Below are positions 1 to 4,743 of a DNA stretch of 5,205 nucleotides, piece after piece. The notes under the pieces were generated by a model. It was not told the DNA's origin and searched no databases. It worked only from the letters and a program-made list of their open reading frames with translations. The stretch's first letter is position 1, and every line of letters starts with the position of its first letter. This DNA is from Actinomycetes bacterium (GTDB taxonomy: Bacteria > Actinomycetota > Acidimicrobiia > Acidimicrobiales > Palsa-688): the NCBI GenBank assembly GCA_021827225.1, contig JAKAXG010000371.1, positions 1 to 5,205 of the forward strand, in the 5' to 3' direction. A program made the translations under genes and the position numbers.

Positions 1-6
1 CGCCAC

Positions 7-501
7 CTACAGCACCGCCGCCCGCTCCCCGTTGGTCACCCACATCTTGGTGCCGTTGAGGACGTACTCGTCGCCGTCGAGGTCGGCCCGGCAGCGCAGC
101 GACGCGGTGTCCGACCCGGCGTCGGGCTCCGACAGCGAGAAGGCCCCCCTTTTTTCCCCGGTGGCCATGGCCGGCAGCAGACGGGTCTTCATGTCCTGCG
201 AGCCGTGCCGGTAGATCAGCATGGCGGTGATGGTGTGGGTGTTCAGCACCCCGGCGAGGGACATCCACCCGTAGGAGAGCTCCTCCATGAGCCGGGCGTA
301 GGTGAACGTGTCGAGCCCCAGACCGCCGTGCTCCTCGGGGATGCGGGAGCCGAACAGACCGAACCGGCGCATCTGCTCCACCCACTCCTCGGGGAACTGG
401 TCGGCGTGCTCCAGCGCCGAGGCGCCCGGGATGACCTCGCGCCGCACCCAGGTGCGGATGGTGGAGACCAGTTCCTCGGCGACGTCGGCGTCGACGGCCA
501 T
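7..501 (-). CDS. Acyl-CoA dehydrogenase, N-terminal part, ended by an early in-frame TAG
   Basis: Flavoprotein family that oxidises acyl-CoA thioesters to 2-enoyl-CoA and passes electrons to ETF. The N-terminal helical domain covers roughly residues 1-118. The start of the middle beta domain is clear: FSLSEPDAGSD at 121-131, a typical flavin/substrate-binding segment, then GTKMWVTNG at 150-158. The frame ends at a TAG after residue 164, where family members (about 380-400 residues) continue through the rest of the beta domain and the C-terminal helical domain with the catalytic base. As read, the product would lack its active site. Only six bases remain to the window edge, so it is open whether this is a true nonsense or indel mutation, a break near a contig end, or a sequencing error. 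The ATG overlaps the TGA of the upstream SDR gene as TGATG, and an AGGGG ribosome-binding site (510-514) lies 8 nt upstream. The family call is secure; the intactness is not. Confidence 0.88.
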   Translation of the reverse strand: MAVDADVAEELVSTIRTWVRREVIPGASALEHADQFPEEWVEQMRRFGLFGSRIPEEHGGLGLDTFTYARLMEELSYGWMSLAGVLNTHTITAMLIYRHGSQDMKTRLLPAMATGEKRGAFSLSEPDAGSDTASLRCRADLDGDEYVLNGTKMWVTNGERAAVL

Positions 502-1277
502 CAGCGCGGCCCCTGGGCGTCGTCCACTTTGATGACAGTGCCGGTGACGAACTCCGAGGCGGGCGAGACCAGGTAGAGCAGGGTGCTGTCCATCTGCGCC
601 GGGTCACCGAGCCGCTTCCTCGGGGTGTGGGCGGTGACGTCGCCCAGACGGGAGATCATGCCGTCCATCATCTCTGAGGAAAAAGCTCCGGGCGCGATGC
701 CGTTGACGTTGATGTTGAACCGGGCCCATTCGACGGCCAGGGCCTCGGTCATCCGGTTGACTCCGGCCTTGGTAACCGAATAGAGCGCGGCGGCGCCTCC
801 GCTGTAGTTGAAGGCACCGATCGACGAGATGTTCACGATGCGCCCGGGCGACTTGGCGGCGATCAGGCGGCGGGCCACCTCGCAGGCGAGCAGCCACGGG
901 CCCCGCAGGTTGGTGTCGATAACCCGGTCCACCAGGTCGAGGGGCATGCGGGTGGCGTACTGGGCGTCGGGTATGCCGGCGTTGTTGACCAGGATGGTCA
1001 CCGTCCCCAGCTGCTGCTCGGCGGCCTCGACGGCGGCGGTGATGGACTCGGCGTCGGTGACGTCGAGGGGCACGGCGACCGCCCGGCCGCCCCGCCCGGT
1101 GATCTCGTCCACCAGGTCCTGCAGTCGGTCGGTGCGCCGGGCGGCCACGGCCACGGCGGCGCCGGCGGCGGCCAGGGTGGCGGCGAAGCGGCGGCCGAGA
1201 CCGGAGCTGGCCCCGGTTACCAGGGCCACCTGCCCGGTGAGGTCGTGGGAGGCGTAGGGCAACGGAAACTCGGCCAT
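501..1277 (-). CDS. SDR-family NAD(P)-dependent oxidoreductase
   Basis: Classical short-chain dehydrogenase/reductase of 258 residues, the usual length, probably cytosolic. All family landmarks are present: the TGASSGLG cofactor-binding loop (21-28), DV at 72-73, NNAG (98-101), Asn123 of the catalytic tetrad, catalytic Ser152 in NISS, and YSVTK with Tyr166 and Lys170. The Arg-Arg after the second strand (48-49) suggests NADP(H) preference, which is an inference. The C-terminus VDDAQGPR departs from the common VDGG ending. The substrate cannot be read from sequence. The one-base overlap with the downstream acyl-CoA dehydrogenase suggests a hydroxyacyl/ketoacyl-CoA or related lipid step. ATG 1277 is the first possible start, since an in-frame TAA lies four codons upstream. 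The only purine-rich motif, GGGAGG, sits 18 nt away, too far for a ribosome site. A -10-like TAACGT ending 9 nt before the ATG suggests a leaderless mRNA. Confidence 0.95.
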   Translation of the reverse strand: MAEFPLPYASHDLTGQVALVTGASSGLGRRFAATLAAAGAAVAVAARRTDRLQDLVDEITGRGGRAVAVPLDVTDAESITAAVEAAEQQLGTVTILVNNAGIPDAQYATRMPLDLVDRVIDTNLRGPWLLACEVARRLIAAKSPGRIVNISSIGAFNYSGGAAALYSVTKAGVNRMTEALAVEWARFNINVNGIAPGAFSSEMMDGMISRLGDVTAHTPRKRLGDPAQMDSTLLYLVSPASEFVTGTVIKVDDAQGPR

Positions 1278-1286
1278 GGGGCCGCC

Positions 1287-1292
1287 ACGTTA
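1287..1292 (-). promoter_or_regulatory. Candidate -10 box for the SDR/acyl-CoA dehydrogenase operon
   Basis: The minus strand reads TAACGT, matching TAnnnT, and ends 9 nt before the ATG at 1277. Transcription would begin at or within a few bases of the start codon. No convincing -35 is visible. Prediction only. Confidence 0.4.
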
Positions 1293-1298
1293 GAACCT

Positions 1299-1339
1299 CC
1301 CGCCGGTTCCGGTTCGGGACCTTCGGCCCTACCGGCGGG
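1299..1339. repeat. 9-bp inverted repeat between divergent genes, possible operator
   Basis: CCCGCCGGT at 1299-1307 is the exact reverse complement of ACCGGCGGG at 1331-1339, with a 23-nt spacer. It lies in the 88-bp gap between the SDR gene and the unknown gene at 1366. A tandem CGGTTC (1304-1309 and 1310-1315) sits in the left half, and GAACC/GGTTC (1293-1297/1305-1309) forms a second small dyad. Position near both start codons fits a regulator site, but in GC-rich DNA such repeats also occur by chance. No regulator gene is visible in the window. Confidence 0.35.
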
Positions 1340-1352
1340 TACGCCCCTGGTG

Positions 1353-1358
1353 CATCCT
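1353..1358 (+). promoter_or_regulatory. Weak candidate -10 box for the unknown gene at 1366
   Basis: CATCCT fits TAnnnT except for the first base and ends 7 nt before the GTG at 1366. The spacing matches that of the other candidate leaderless starts in the window. Weak on its own. Confidence 0.25.
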
Positions 1359-1365
1359 TGGCGAG

Positions 1366-1794
1366 GTGGCGGAGAAGGACGCCTTCTGCGAGCGGGTGCT
1401 GCAAGCGGCTGGGGAGGCCGGCTACGCCATCGCCCCGCGCCTGGTGCCGAGCGTCACCCGGGCCATCGACGCCGCCGACCGGCGGTGGTTCGGGCTGTGC
1501 GCCCAGCTTCTCAGCCTGAGCCGGAAGGCGAACTCGGCGCTGGGCTCGGCGGATCTGGCCGCCCGCATCCGGGCCGAGGCGGAGGCCGGCCGCCGGGAGC
1601 TGATCCTGCGCTGCGGGGACAAGTGGCTGCGCCTCCGGCGGGAGCGGCTCCTCGCCGGCGGCCACATCACCGTGGAGCGCTCCTACCGCCAGCCCGGCTA
1701 CCCCCCCGAGCCGAGCGATCCCACCGCCCTCGAGGAGCTGGTCTTCGAGCTGATCGCGGCGGCCGGAGCGGCCACCCCCGGCATCCCGGGATGA
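1366..1794 (+). CDS. Protein of unknown function, 142 residues
   Basis: I do not recognise this family. Codon use in this frame is strongly G/C at third positions and the product has a balanced soluble composition, which supports it over the longer overlapping frames. It looks mostly helical and rich in Ala, Arg and Glu, with no signal peptide or membrane segment, so it is probably cytosolic. Recognisable stretches are an Arg-rich region (WLRLRRERLL, 87-96), then SYRQPGYPP (106-114) and an acidic helix near 121-134. Cysteines are at 8, 45 and 83, without a metal-site spacing. GTG 1366 is the only plausible start in the frame: the upstream codons offer no alternative and there is no ribosome-binding site. 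It is divergent from the SDR operon and 22 bp upstream of the membrane coiled-coil gene, which has its own likely promoter. A link to either neighbour is unproven. Confidence 0.7.
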   Translation: MAEKDAFCERVLQAAGEAGYAIAPRLVPSVTRAIDAADRRWFGLCAQLLSLSRKANSALGSADLAARIRAEAEAGRRELILRCGDKWLRLRRERLLAGGHITVERSYRQPGYPPEPSDPTALEELVFELIAAAGAATPGIPG

Positions 1795-1802
1795 TCGCCC
1801 CT

Positions 1803-1808
1803 TACACT
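1803..1808 (+). promoter_or_regulatory. Candidate -10 box for the coiled-coil/protease operon
   Basis: TACACT ends 8 nt before the GTG at 1817, and there is no ribosome-binding site in the 22-bp gap. This is the best TAnnnT match among the plus-strand starts and suggests a leaderless mRNA. The -35 region is not recognisable. Confidence 0.5.
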
Positions 1809-1816
1809 CGGTAGCG

Positions 1817-2437
1817 GTGTCAGAGGACCACCTTCTCGACGAGGGATGGGCGGGGCGCCCGGGGCCGGAGACCTTCGTCCCGCTCACCTGGTCGCCGGCG
1901 CCGCTGGGCCCGCCGGGGCGCCGGCGCGGCGTGCGGTGGCTGGTCGGGGCGCTGGTGGTGGCCCTGCTGGCGACGGGCGGAGGGCTCGGCTACCTGGCGT
2001 GGCACAACGACCAGACGGCCCTCGAGTGGCGCCGCCTGAACGTGGCGCAGATCGCCCGGGCCGACCATCTGACCGCCCAGATGCGCACCGCCAACGACCG
2101 GATCGCCACCCTCAACGGTCAGGTCTCCACCCTGGACGGCCAGATCTCGTCCCTGCAGGGTCAGCTGTCGAGCGTGGCCAACCAGAAGGAGAAGGCGGTG
2201 GACCAGGCCGACGTGCTGCAGCAGCTGCTGAACGCGGCCGGCACGGTGGCCGACGACCTGCAGCAGTGCCTGACCGCCACCAACCAGTTCGACGCCGACC
2301 TCAACGCCGCCGCCGGCTCCGCCGACGTCACCCAGTTCGCCGCCCTGCAGGCCGAGGCGGCGCAGGTGAACAGCACCTGCAACCAGGCCGAGTCGGCCAA
2401 CCAGCAGCTGCAGTCGGCGATACAGAACGCCCCGTGA
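1817..2437 (+). CDS. Single-pass membrane protein with extracytoplasmic coiled-coil
   Basis: 206 residues, no named family recognised. A Pro-rich N-terminal tail (1-35) ends in a basic patch, RRRGVR (35-40), followed by one transmembrane helix at about 41-62. The positive-inside rule puts the N-terminus in the cytoplasm and the rest outside. Residues about 78-150 look like a coiled-coil, including three consecutive heptads of the form L-x-G-Q-(V/I/L)-S-(S/T) at 99-119. The C-terminal part is Ala/Gln/Asn-rich and helical, with only two cysteines, Cys151 and Cys188, which could form a disulfide outside the cell. The stop codon overlaps the start of the serine protease gene (GTGA), so the two are probably co-translated. 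The protein may be an anchor, scaffold or substrate for that protease; this is inferred from gene order only. GTG 1817 is chosen for the close upstream -10 and in-frame codon use. Confidence 0.82.
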   Translation: MSEDHLLDEGWAGRPGPETFVPLTWSPAPLGPPGRRRGVRWLVGALVVALLATGGGLGYLAWHNDQTALEWRRLNVAQIARADHLTAQMRTANDRIATLNGQVSTLDGQISSLQGQLSSVANQKEKAVDQADVLQQLLNAAGTVADDLQQCLTATNQFDADLNAAAGSADVTQFAALQAEAAQVNSTCNQAESANQQLQSAIQNAP

Positions 2438-3138
2438 AGCTTCTGCCGGTCGGGGCGGCGCTGCTCGTGGTGGCCTCCGCCTGCGCGCCGGCCGCCCCCG
2501 CCAGCCAGCCCACCCCGACGGTCACCGCCGCCCCCCTGGCGGCCACCCCCACGCCGAGCGGTCGGGGCGGGATCCTCGACCAGGCCCGCCGTTTCGTGTT
2601 CCGGGCCCGCAACCCGGCCTGCCTGGCCACCGGCACCGCCTTCGCGTTCGACGGCACGGTGATCACCAACCGCCACGTCGCCGCCGGGACCTCAACCCTG
2701 CAGCTGGCCACCTGGTCGGGCACCGACTTCAACGCCACCGTCGACGGCCACAGCCCGGCCTTCGACCTGGCCCGGCTGACGGCGTCGACGCCGGCGGGGA
2801 CCGTCGCCCCGGCGGCCGGGACGCCCTCCCCCGCCCCCGGCACCCCGGTCTACGTGGCCGGCTACCCCGAGGGCGACCAGCTGACCGTGACCGCCGGCAC
2901 CGTGACCGGCGTGACCACCGCCCCGGAGCTGGACGTCTCGGGGCCGGTGCTCGAGATCAGCGACGCCGTGCAGCCGGGCAACTCCGGCAGCCCGGTGCTC
3001 GACGGGACCGGCCGGGTGGTGGCGGTGGTGTTCGCCCTCGACACGGCCAGCGGCCACGGGCTGGCCATGCCGCTGTCCACGCTGCAGGGCTTCCTGGCGT
3101 CCTCCCCCGACGCCACCGCCCTGCCCTGCGTGTCCTAG
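2434..3138 (+). CDS. Exported trypsin-like serine protease (S1/HtrA-type catalytic domain)
   Basis: 234 residues. The N-terminus is a signal peptide (hydrophobic core about 3-16) ending in VASAC. Cys17 could be a lipidation site, though Ala at -3 makes the lipobox imperfect; signal peptidase I cleavage is the alternative. A Pro/Thr/Ala-rich linker (about 18-43) leads to a chymotrypsin-fold domain. The triad is visible: His81 in TNRHVAAG, Asp111 in AFDLARL and Ser184 in QPGNSGSPV. There is no PDZ domain, unlike full HtrA. Cys63 and Cys232 bracket the domain and may form a disulfide. The frame is open far upstream, but GTG 2434 is chosen because it sits directly before the signal peptide and overlaps the previous stop as GTGA. 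No ribosome site is visible, consistent with translational coupling to the membrane coiled-coil gene. It is loosely comparable to the mycobacterial periplasmic protease MarP, whose membrane part here would be a separate protein. Substrate unknown. Confidence 0.9.
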   Translation: MKLLPVGAALLVVASACAPAAPASQPTPTVTAAPLAATPTPSGRGGILDQARRFVFRARNPACLATGTAFAFDGTVITNRHVAAGTSTLQLATWSGTDFNATVDGHSPAFDLARLTASTPAGTVAPAAGTPSPAPGTPVYVAGYPEGDQLTVTAGTVTGVTTAPELDVSGPVLEISDAVQPGNSGSPVLDGTGRVVAVVFALDTASGHGLAMPLSTLQGFLASSPDATALPCVS

Positions 3139-3145
3139 CTAGCTA
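3136..3145. repeat. 10-bp perfect palindrome holding both convergent stop codons
   Basis: TAGCTAGCTA is its own reverse complement. Its first three bases are the stop of the protease gene on the plus strand, and its last three are the TAG stop of the minus-strand coiled-coil gene. Four bases separate the two coding regions. A second palindrome, CCTCGAGG, follows at 3148-3155. Neither forms a stem long enough for an intrinsic terminator, and no T-tract follows. Confidence 0.6.
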
Positions 3146-3553
3146 ACCCTCGAGGCTCTCCACCCGGGCCTGCAGCCGGTCCACCTCGCCCCGCAGCCGG
3201 TCCACCTCGGCCTCCAGCCCGGCGGTGTACTCGTAGAGGGAACGGCCCATCCACGAGACGCTGCTGCCCAGGTCCGACACCTGGGCGGCCATGTGCAGCA
3301 TGTACCAGCGCACGAAGCGGCCCACCACCGTCTTCACCATCCGGCCCCATTCGGTCGAGGAGACGGTCGGGGCGTCGGCGTTCACCCGGCCGGTCTCGTC
3401 CACCAGGTCGATGGCCCGCACCACCCGGGCGGCCGGGGTGGCCGGCAACCCCAGGTCGGCGGCCAGCCGGCGGGCCCGGGCCAGGTAGCCCGGCGCCTCC
3501 CGCTCCAGCCGGTCGGCGGCCTGCTCCAGGGCGGCGTTCGCTGCGGCGCTCAT
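3143..3553 (-). CDS. Small coiled-coil protein, unknown function, possibly polysaccharide-associated
   Basis: 136 residues, no catalytic motif, no signal peptide. An N-terminal helical part (1-45) is followed by a middle region with an aromatic/basic segment, GRFVRWYMLHMAAQVSDL (78-95), and a C-terminal coiled-coil (about 107-136) with heptads LEAEVDR, LRGEVDR and LQARVES. Basic/aromatic segments followed by a short coiled-coil remind me of stand-alone or methyltransferase-fused modules in actinobacterial surface-polysaccharide clusters. This comes from memory and is tentative. It fits the divergent glycosyltransferase 37 bp away. The frame stays open to 3658, but ATG 3553 is preferred: the extension would run into the glycosyltransferase coding region, its residues look non-native, and a -10 box TACGGT lies 7 nt before this ATG. 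It converges on the protease gene. Confidence 0.78.
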   Translation of the reverse strand: MSAAANAALEQAADRLEREAPGYLARARRLAADLGLPATPAARVVRAIDLVDETGRVNADAPTVSSTEWGRMVKTVVGRFVRWYMLHMAAQVSDLGSSVSWMGRSLYEYTAGLEAEVDRLRGEVDRLQARVESLEG

Positions 3554-3560
3554 CCCGGGG

Positions 3561-3566
3561 ACCGTA
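3561..3566 (-). promoter_or_regulatory. Candidate -10 box for the minus-strand coiled-coil gene
   Basis: The minus strand reads TACGGT, ending 7 nt before the ATG at 3553, which suggests a leaderless transcript. With a 17-bp spacer the -35 position falls on CCGGCA, an arm of the local inverted repeat. Confidence 0.45.
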
Positions 3567-3569
3567 TCA

Positions 3570-3589
3570 CCGGCATGCCAGACTGCCGG
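3570..3589. repeat. Inverted repeat in the divergent promoter region
   Basis: CCGGCA (3570-3575) and TGCCGG (3584-3589) are exact reverse complements around an 8-nt spacer, and an 8-bp palindrome GGCATGCC (3572-3579) overlaps the left arm. The repeat lies between the two candidate -10 boxes and touches the one for the glycosyltransferase, so a bound regulator could affect both genes. It is short and could be chance in GC-rich DNA. Confidence 0.3.
3579..3584 (+). promoter_or_regulatory. Weak candidate -10 box for the glycosyltransferase gene
   Basis: CAGACT matches TAnnnT except at the first base and ends 6 nt before the GTG at 3591. There is no ribosome-binding site in the gap, again pointing to a leaderless start. 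Confidence 0.3.
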
Positions 3590-3590
3590 G

Positions 3591-4697
3591 GTGCTGCGGG
3601 TCGCGCTGGACGGCGAGCCCCTCCTCGGGCGCAGGACCGGGGTGGGCAACTTCACCATGGGGCTGCTCCAGGGCCTGGCCGGGCTGGGCGGCCTGGACCT
3701 GAGCGTCTACGCCGTCACCTGGCGGATGCGCCCGGAGCTGGCCGCCCGCCTGCCGGCCGGCACCAGGCTCATCGGCCGGCCGATGCCGGCCCGGCCCATC
3801 CGGGCCCTCTGGGAGCGGCGGGTGGAGGTGCCCCTCGAGGTGTTCACCGGCCCGCTCGACGTGGTCCACGGGACCAACTTCGTCGTCCCGCCCACCTGGC
3901 GGGCGGCGCAGGTGGTGACCGTCCACGACCTGACCCCCCTGCACTTCCCGGAGATGTGCCAGCCGGAGACGCTGGTGTTCCCCGAGTTCATCCGCCGGGC
4001 GCTGCGCCGGGGGGCGTGGGTGCACACCCATTCCCGTTTCGTGGCCGACGAGGTGGTGGACGCCTTCGGCGCCGACCCGGCCAGGGTGCGGGTGGTGTGG
4101 TCGGGCATCCCCCCGCTGGCCGCGCCGGCGTCGCCGTCCCCGGACCTGCCGTTCGAGCGCTACGTCCTGGCGGTGGGCACCGTCGAGCCCCGCAAGGACT
4201 ACCCCGGCCTGGTCCGGGCGTTCGACGCGCTGGCCGCCGGGCGCCCCGACGTGGGCCTGGTCATCGTCGGCGCCGACGGCTGGGGGGCGGAGCAGTTCCG
4301 GGCGGCGGTGGACCGCTCCGCCCACCGGGACCGGATCCTGCAGCTGGGCTACGTCGGCGACGCCGAGCTGACCGCCGTCCTCGAGGGGGCGGCGGTCCTG
4401 GCCTACCCGTCACGCTACGAAGGGTTCGGCTATCCCCCCCTGCAGGCCATGGCGGCCGGGGTGCCGGTCGTGACCACCGCCACCGGGTCCATCCCCGAGG
4501 TGGTCGGCGACGCCGCTCTGGTCGTCGCGCCGGGTGACTCCGATGCCCTGGCCGACGCCCTCCGGGCCCTGCTCGACGACCGCGACCGGGCCGAGCGGCT
4601 CGGGAGGGCGGGACGCGAACGGGCCGGCACTTTTTCCTGGGAAGCCTGCGCCCGGGGCATCGGCGACCTCTACCTGGCCGCGGCCCGCCGGCGGTAG
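3591..4697 (+). CDS. Glycosyltransferase, GT4-like (GT-B fold)
   Basis: 368 residues, normal family length, cytosolic or membrane-peripheral. It would transfer a sugar from a nucleotide-sugar donor to a glycan or lipid acceptor; neither substrate can be read from sequence. The N-terminal acceptor domain has the glycine loop RRTGVGNF (14-21), DVVHGTNF (90-97) and VHDLTPLHFPE (111-121). The C-terminal donor domain starts near YVLAVGTVEPRKDY (191-204), with Arg201/Lys202 in the place that contacts donor phosphates, then YPSRYEGFGYPPLQAM (272-287) and GSIPEVVGDAAL (299-310). In the E-x7-E motif the first acid is Glu277, but the second position is Gln285 (codon CAG, 4443-4445), one base from the usual Glu. 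GTG 3591 gives a standard family N-terminus and no better in-frame start exists upstream. The gene is divergent from the coiled-coil gene, and the following exported repeat protein starts 46 bp downstream. A role in surface polysaccharide or glycolipid synthesis is inferred. Confidence 0.93.
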   Translation: MLRVALDGEPLLGRRTGVGNFTMGLLQGLAGLGGLDLSVYAVTWRMRPELAARLPAGTRLIGRPMPARPIRALWERRVEVPLEVFTGPLDVVHGTNFVVPPTWRAAQVVTVHDLTPLHFPEMCQPETLVFPEFIRRALRRGAWVHTHSRFVADEVVDAFGADPARVRVVWSGIPPLAAPASPSPDLPFERYVLAVGTVEPRKDYPGLVRAFDALAAGRPDVGLVIVGADGWGAEQFRAAVDRSAHRDRILQLGYVGDAELTAVLEGAAVLAYPSRYEGFGYPPLQAMAAGVPVVTTATGSIPEVVGDAALVVAPGDSDALADALRALLDDRDRAERLGRAGRERAGTFSWEACARGIGDLYLAAARRR

Positions 4698-4720
4698 CGT
4701 CTCCCTGCCCGGATGTGGAA

Positions 4721-4726
4721 TATCGT
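4721..4726 (+). promoter_or_regulatory. Candidate -10 box for the exported repeat protein gene
   Basis: TATCGT lies in the only AT-richer patch (GGAATATCGT) of the 46-bp gap. Its last base is 17 nt before the ATG at 4744, so transcription would start around 4733, giving a leader of about ten bases. The gene could instead be co-transcribed with the glycosyltransferase. Confidence 0.35.
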
Positions 4727-4728
4727 CT

Positions 4729-4734
4729 GGGGAG
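4729..4734 (+). promoter_or_regulatory. Ribosome-binding site supporting ATG 4744
   Basis: GGGGAG is 9 nt upstream of the ATG at 4744. A second purine run, GAGAGGG (4737-4743), would be better placed for the in-frame ATG at 4750, so the start is uncertain by two codons. Confidence 0.45.
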
Positions 4735-4743
4735 TCGAGAGGG

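Noticed and set aside
144..159. Programmed frameshift at the A6 run in the dehydrogenase gene
   Set aside because: The codons read GAA AAA AGG, which is not a canonical X-XXY-YYZ site, and the zero frame gives good family sequence on both sides.
1296..1301. GGGAGG (minus strand) as ribosome-binding site for the SDR gene
   Set aside because: It lies 18 nt from the ATG, too far, and upstream of the likely transcription start. A GTG closer to it is out of frame.
1245..1814. 189-residue plus-strand open frame over the unknown gene
   Set aside because: It has low-complexity Gly/Arg/Pro/Ala composition and starts inside the SDR gene; the 1366 frame has better codon bias and a balanced protein.
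604..1887. 427-residue open frame on the minus strand across the SDR gene, the intergenic gap and the unknown gene
   Set aside because: It overlaps the SDR gene in another frame, is extremely Arg/Gly/Pro-rich and has no domain; it is a by-product of GC-rich DNA.
1846..2433. N-terminal extension of the protease frame
   Set aside because: It overlaps the membrane coiled-coil gene, is Arg/Gly/Pro-rich, and the signal peptide begins only at GTG 2434.
3148..3155. CCTCGAGG palindrome as an intrinsic terminator
   Set aside because: The stem is too short, lies within coding sequence and has no T-tract.
3554..3658. 35-residue N-terminal extension of the minus-strand coiled-coil protein
   Set aside because: It would overlap the glycosyltransferase start and the divergent promoters, and its composition is unlike the rest; ATG 3553 has a well-placed -10 box.
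3293..4537. Long plus-strand and minus-strand open frames (3293-4537, 3567-4325) over the glycosyltransferase
   Set aside because: They are Gly/Arg/Pro/His-rich with no motifs, in other frames of a clearly recognisable glycosyltransferase.
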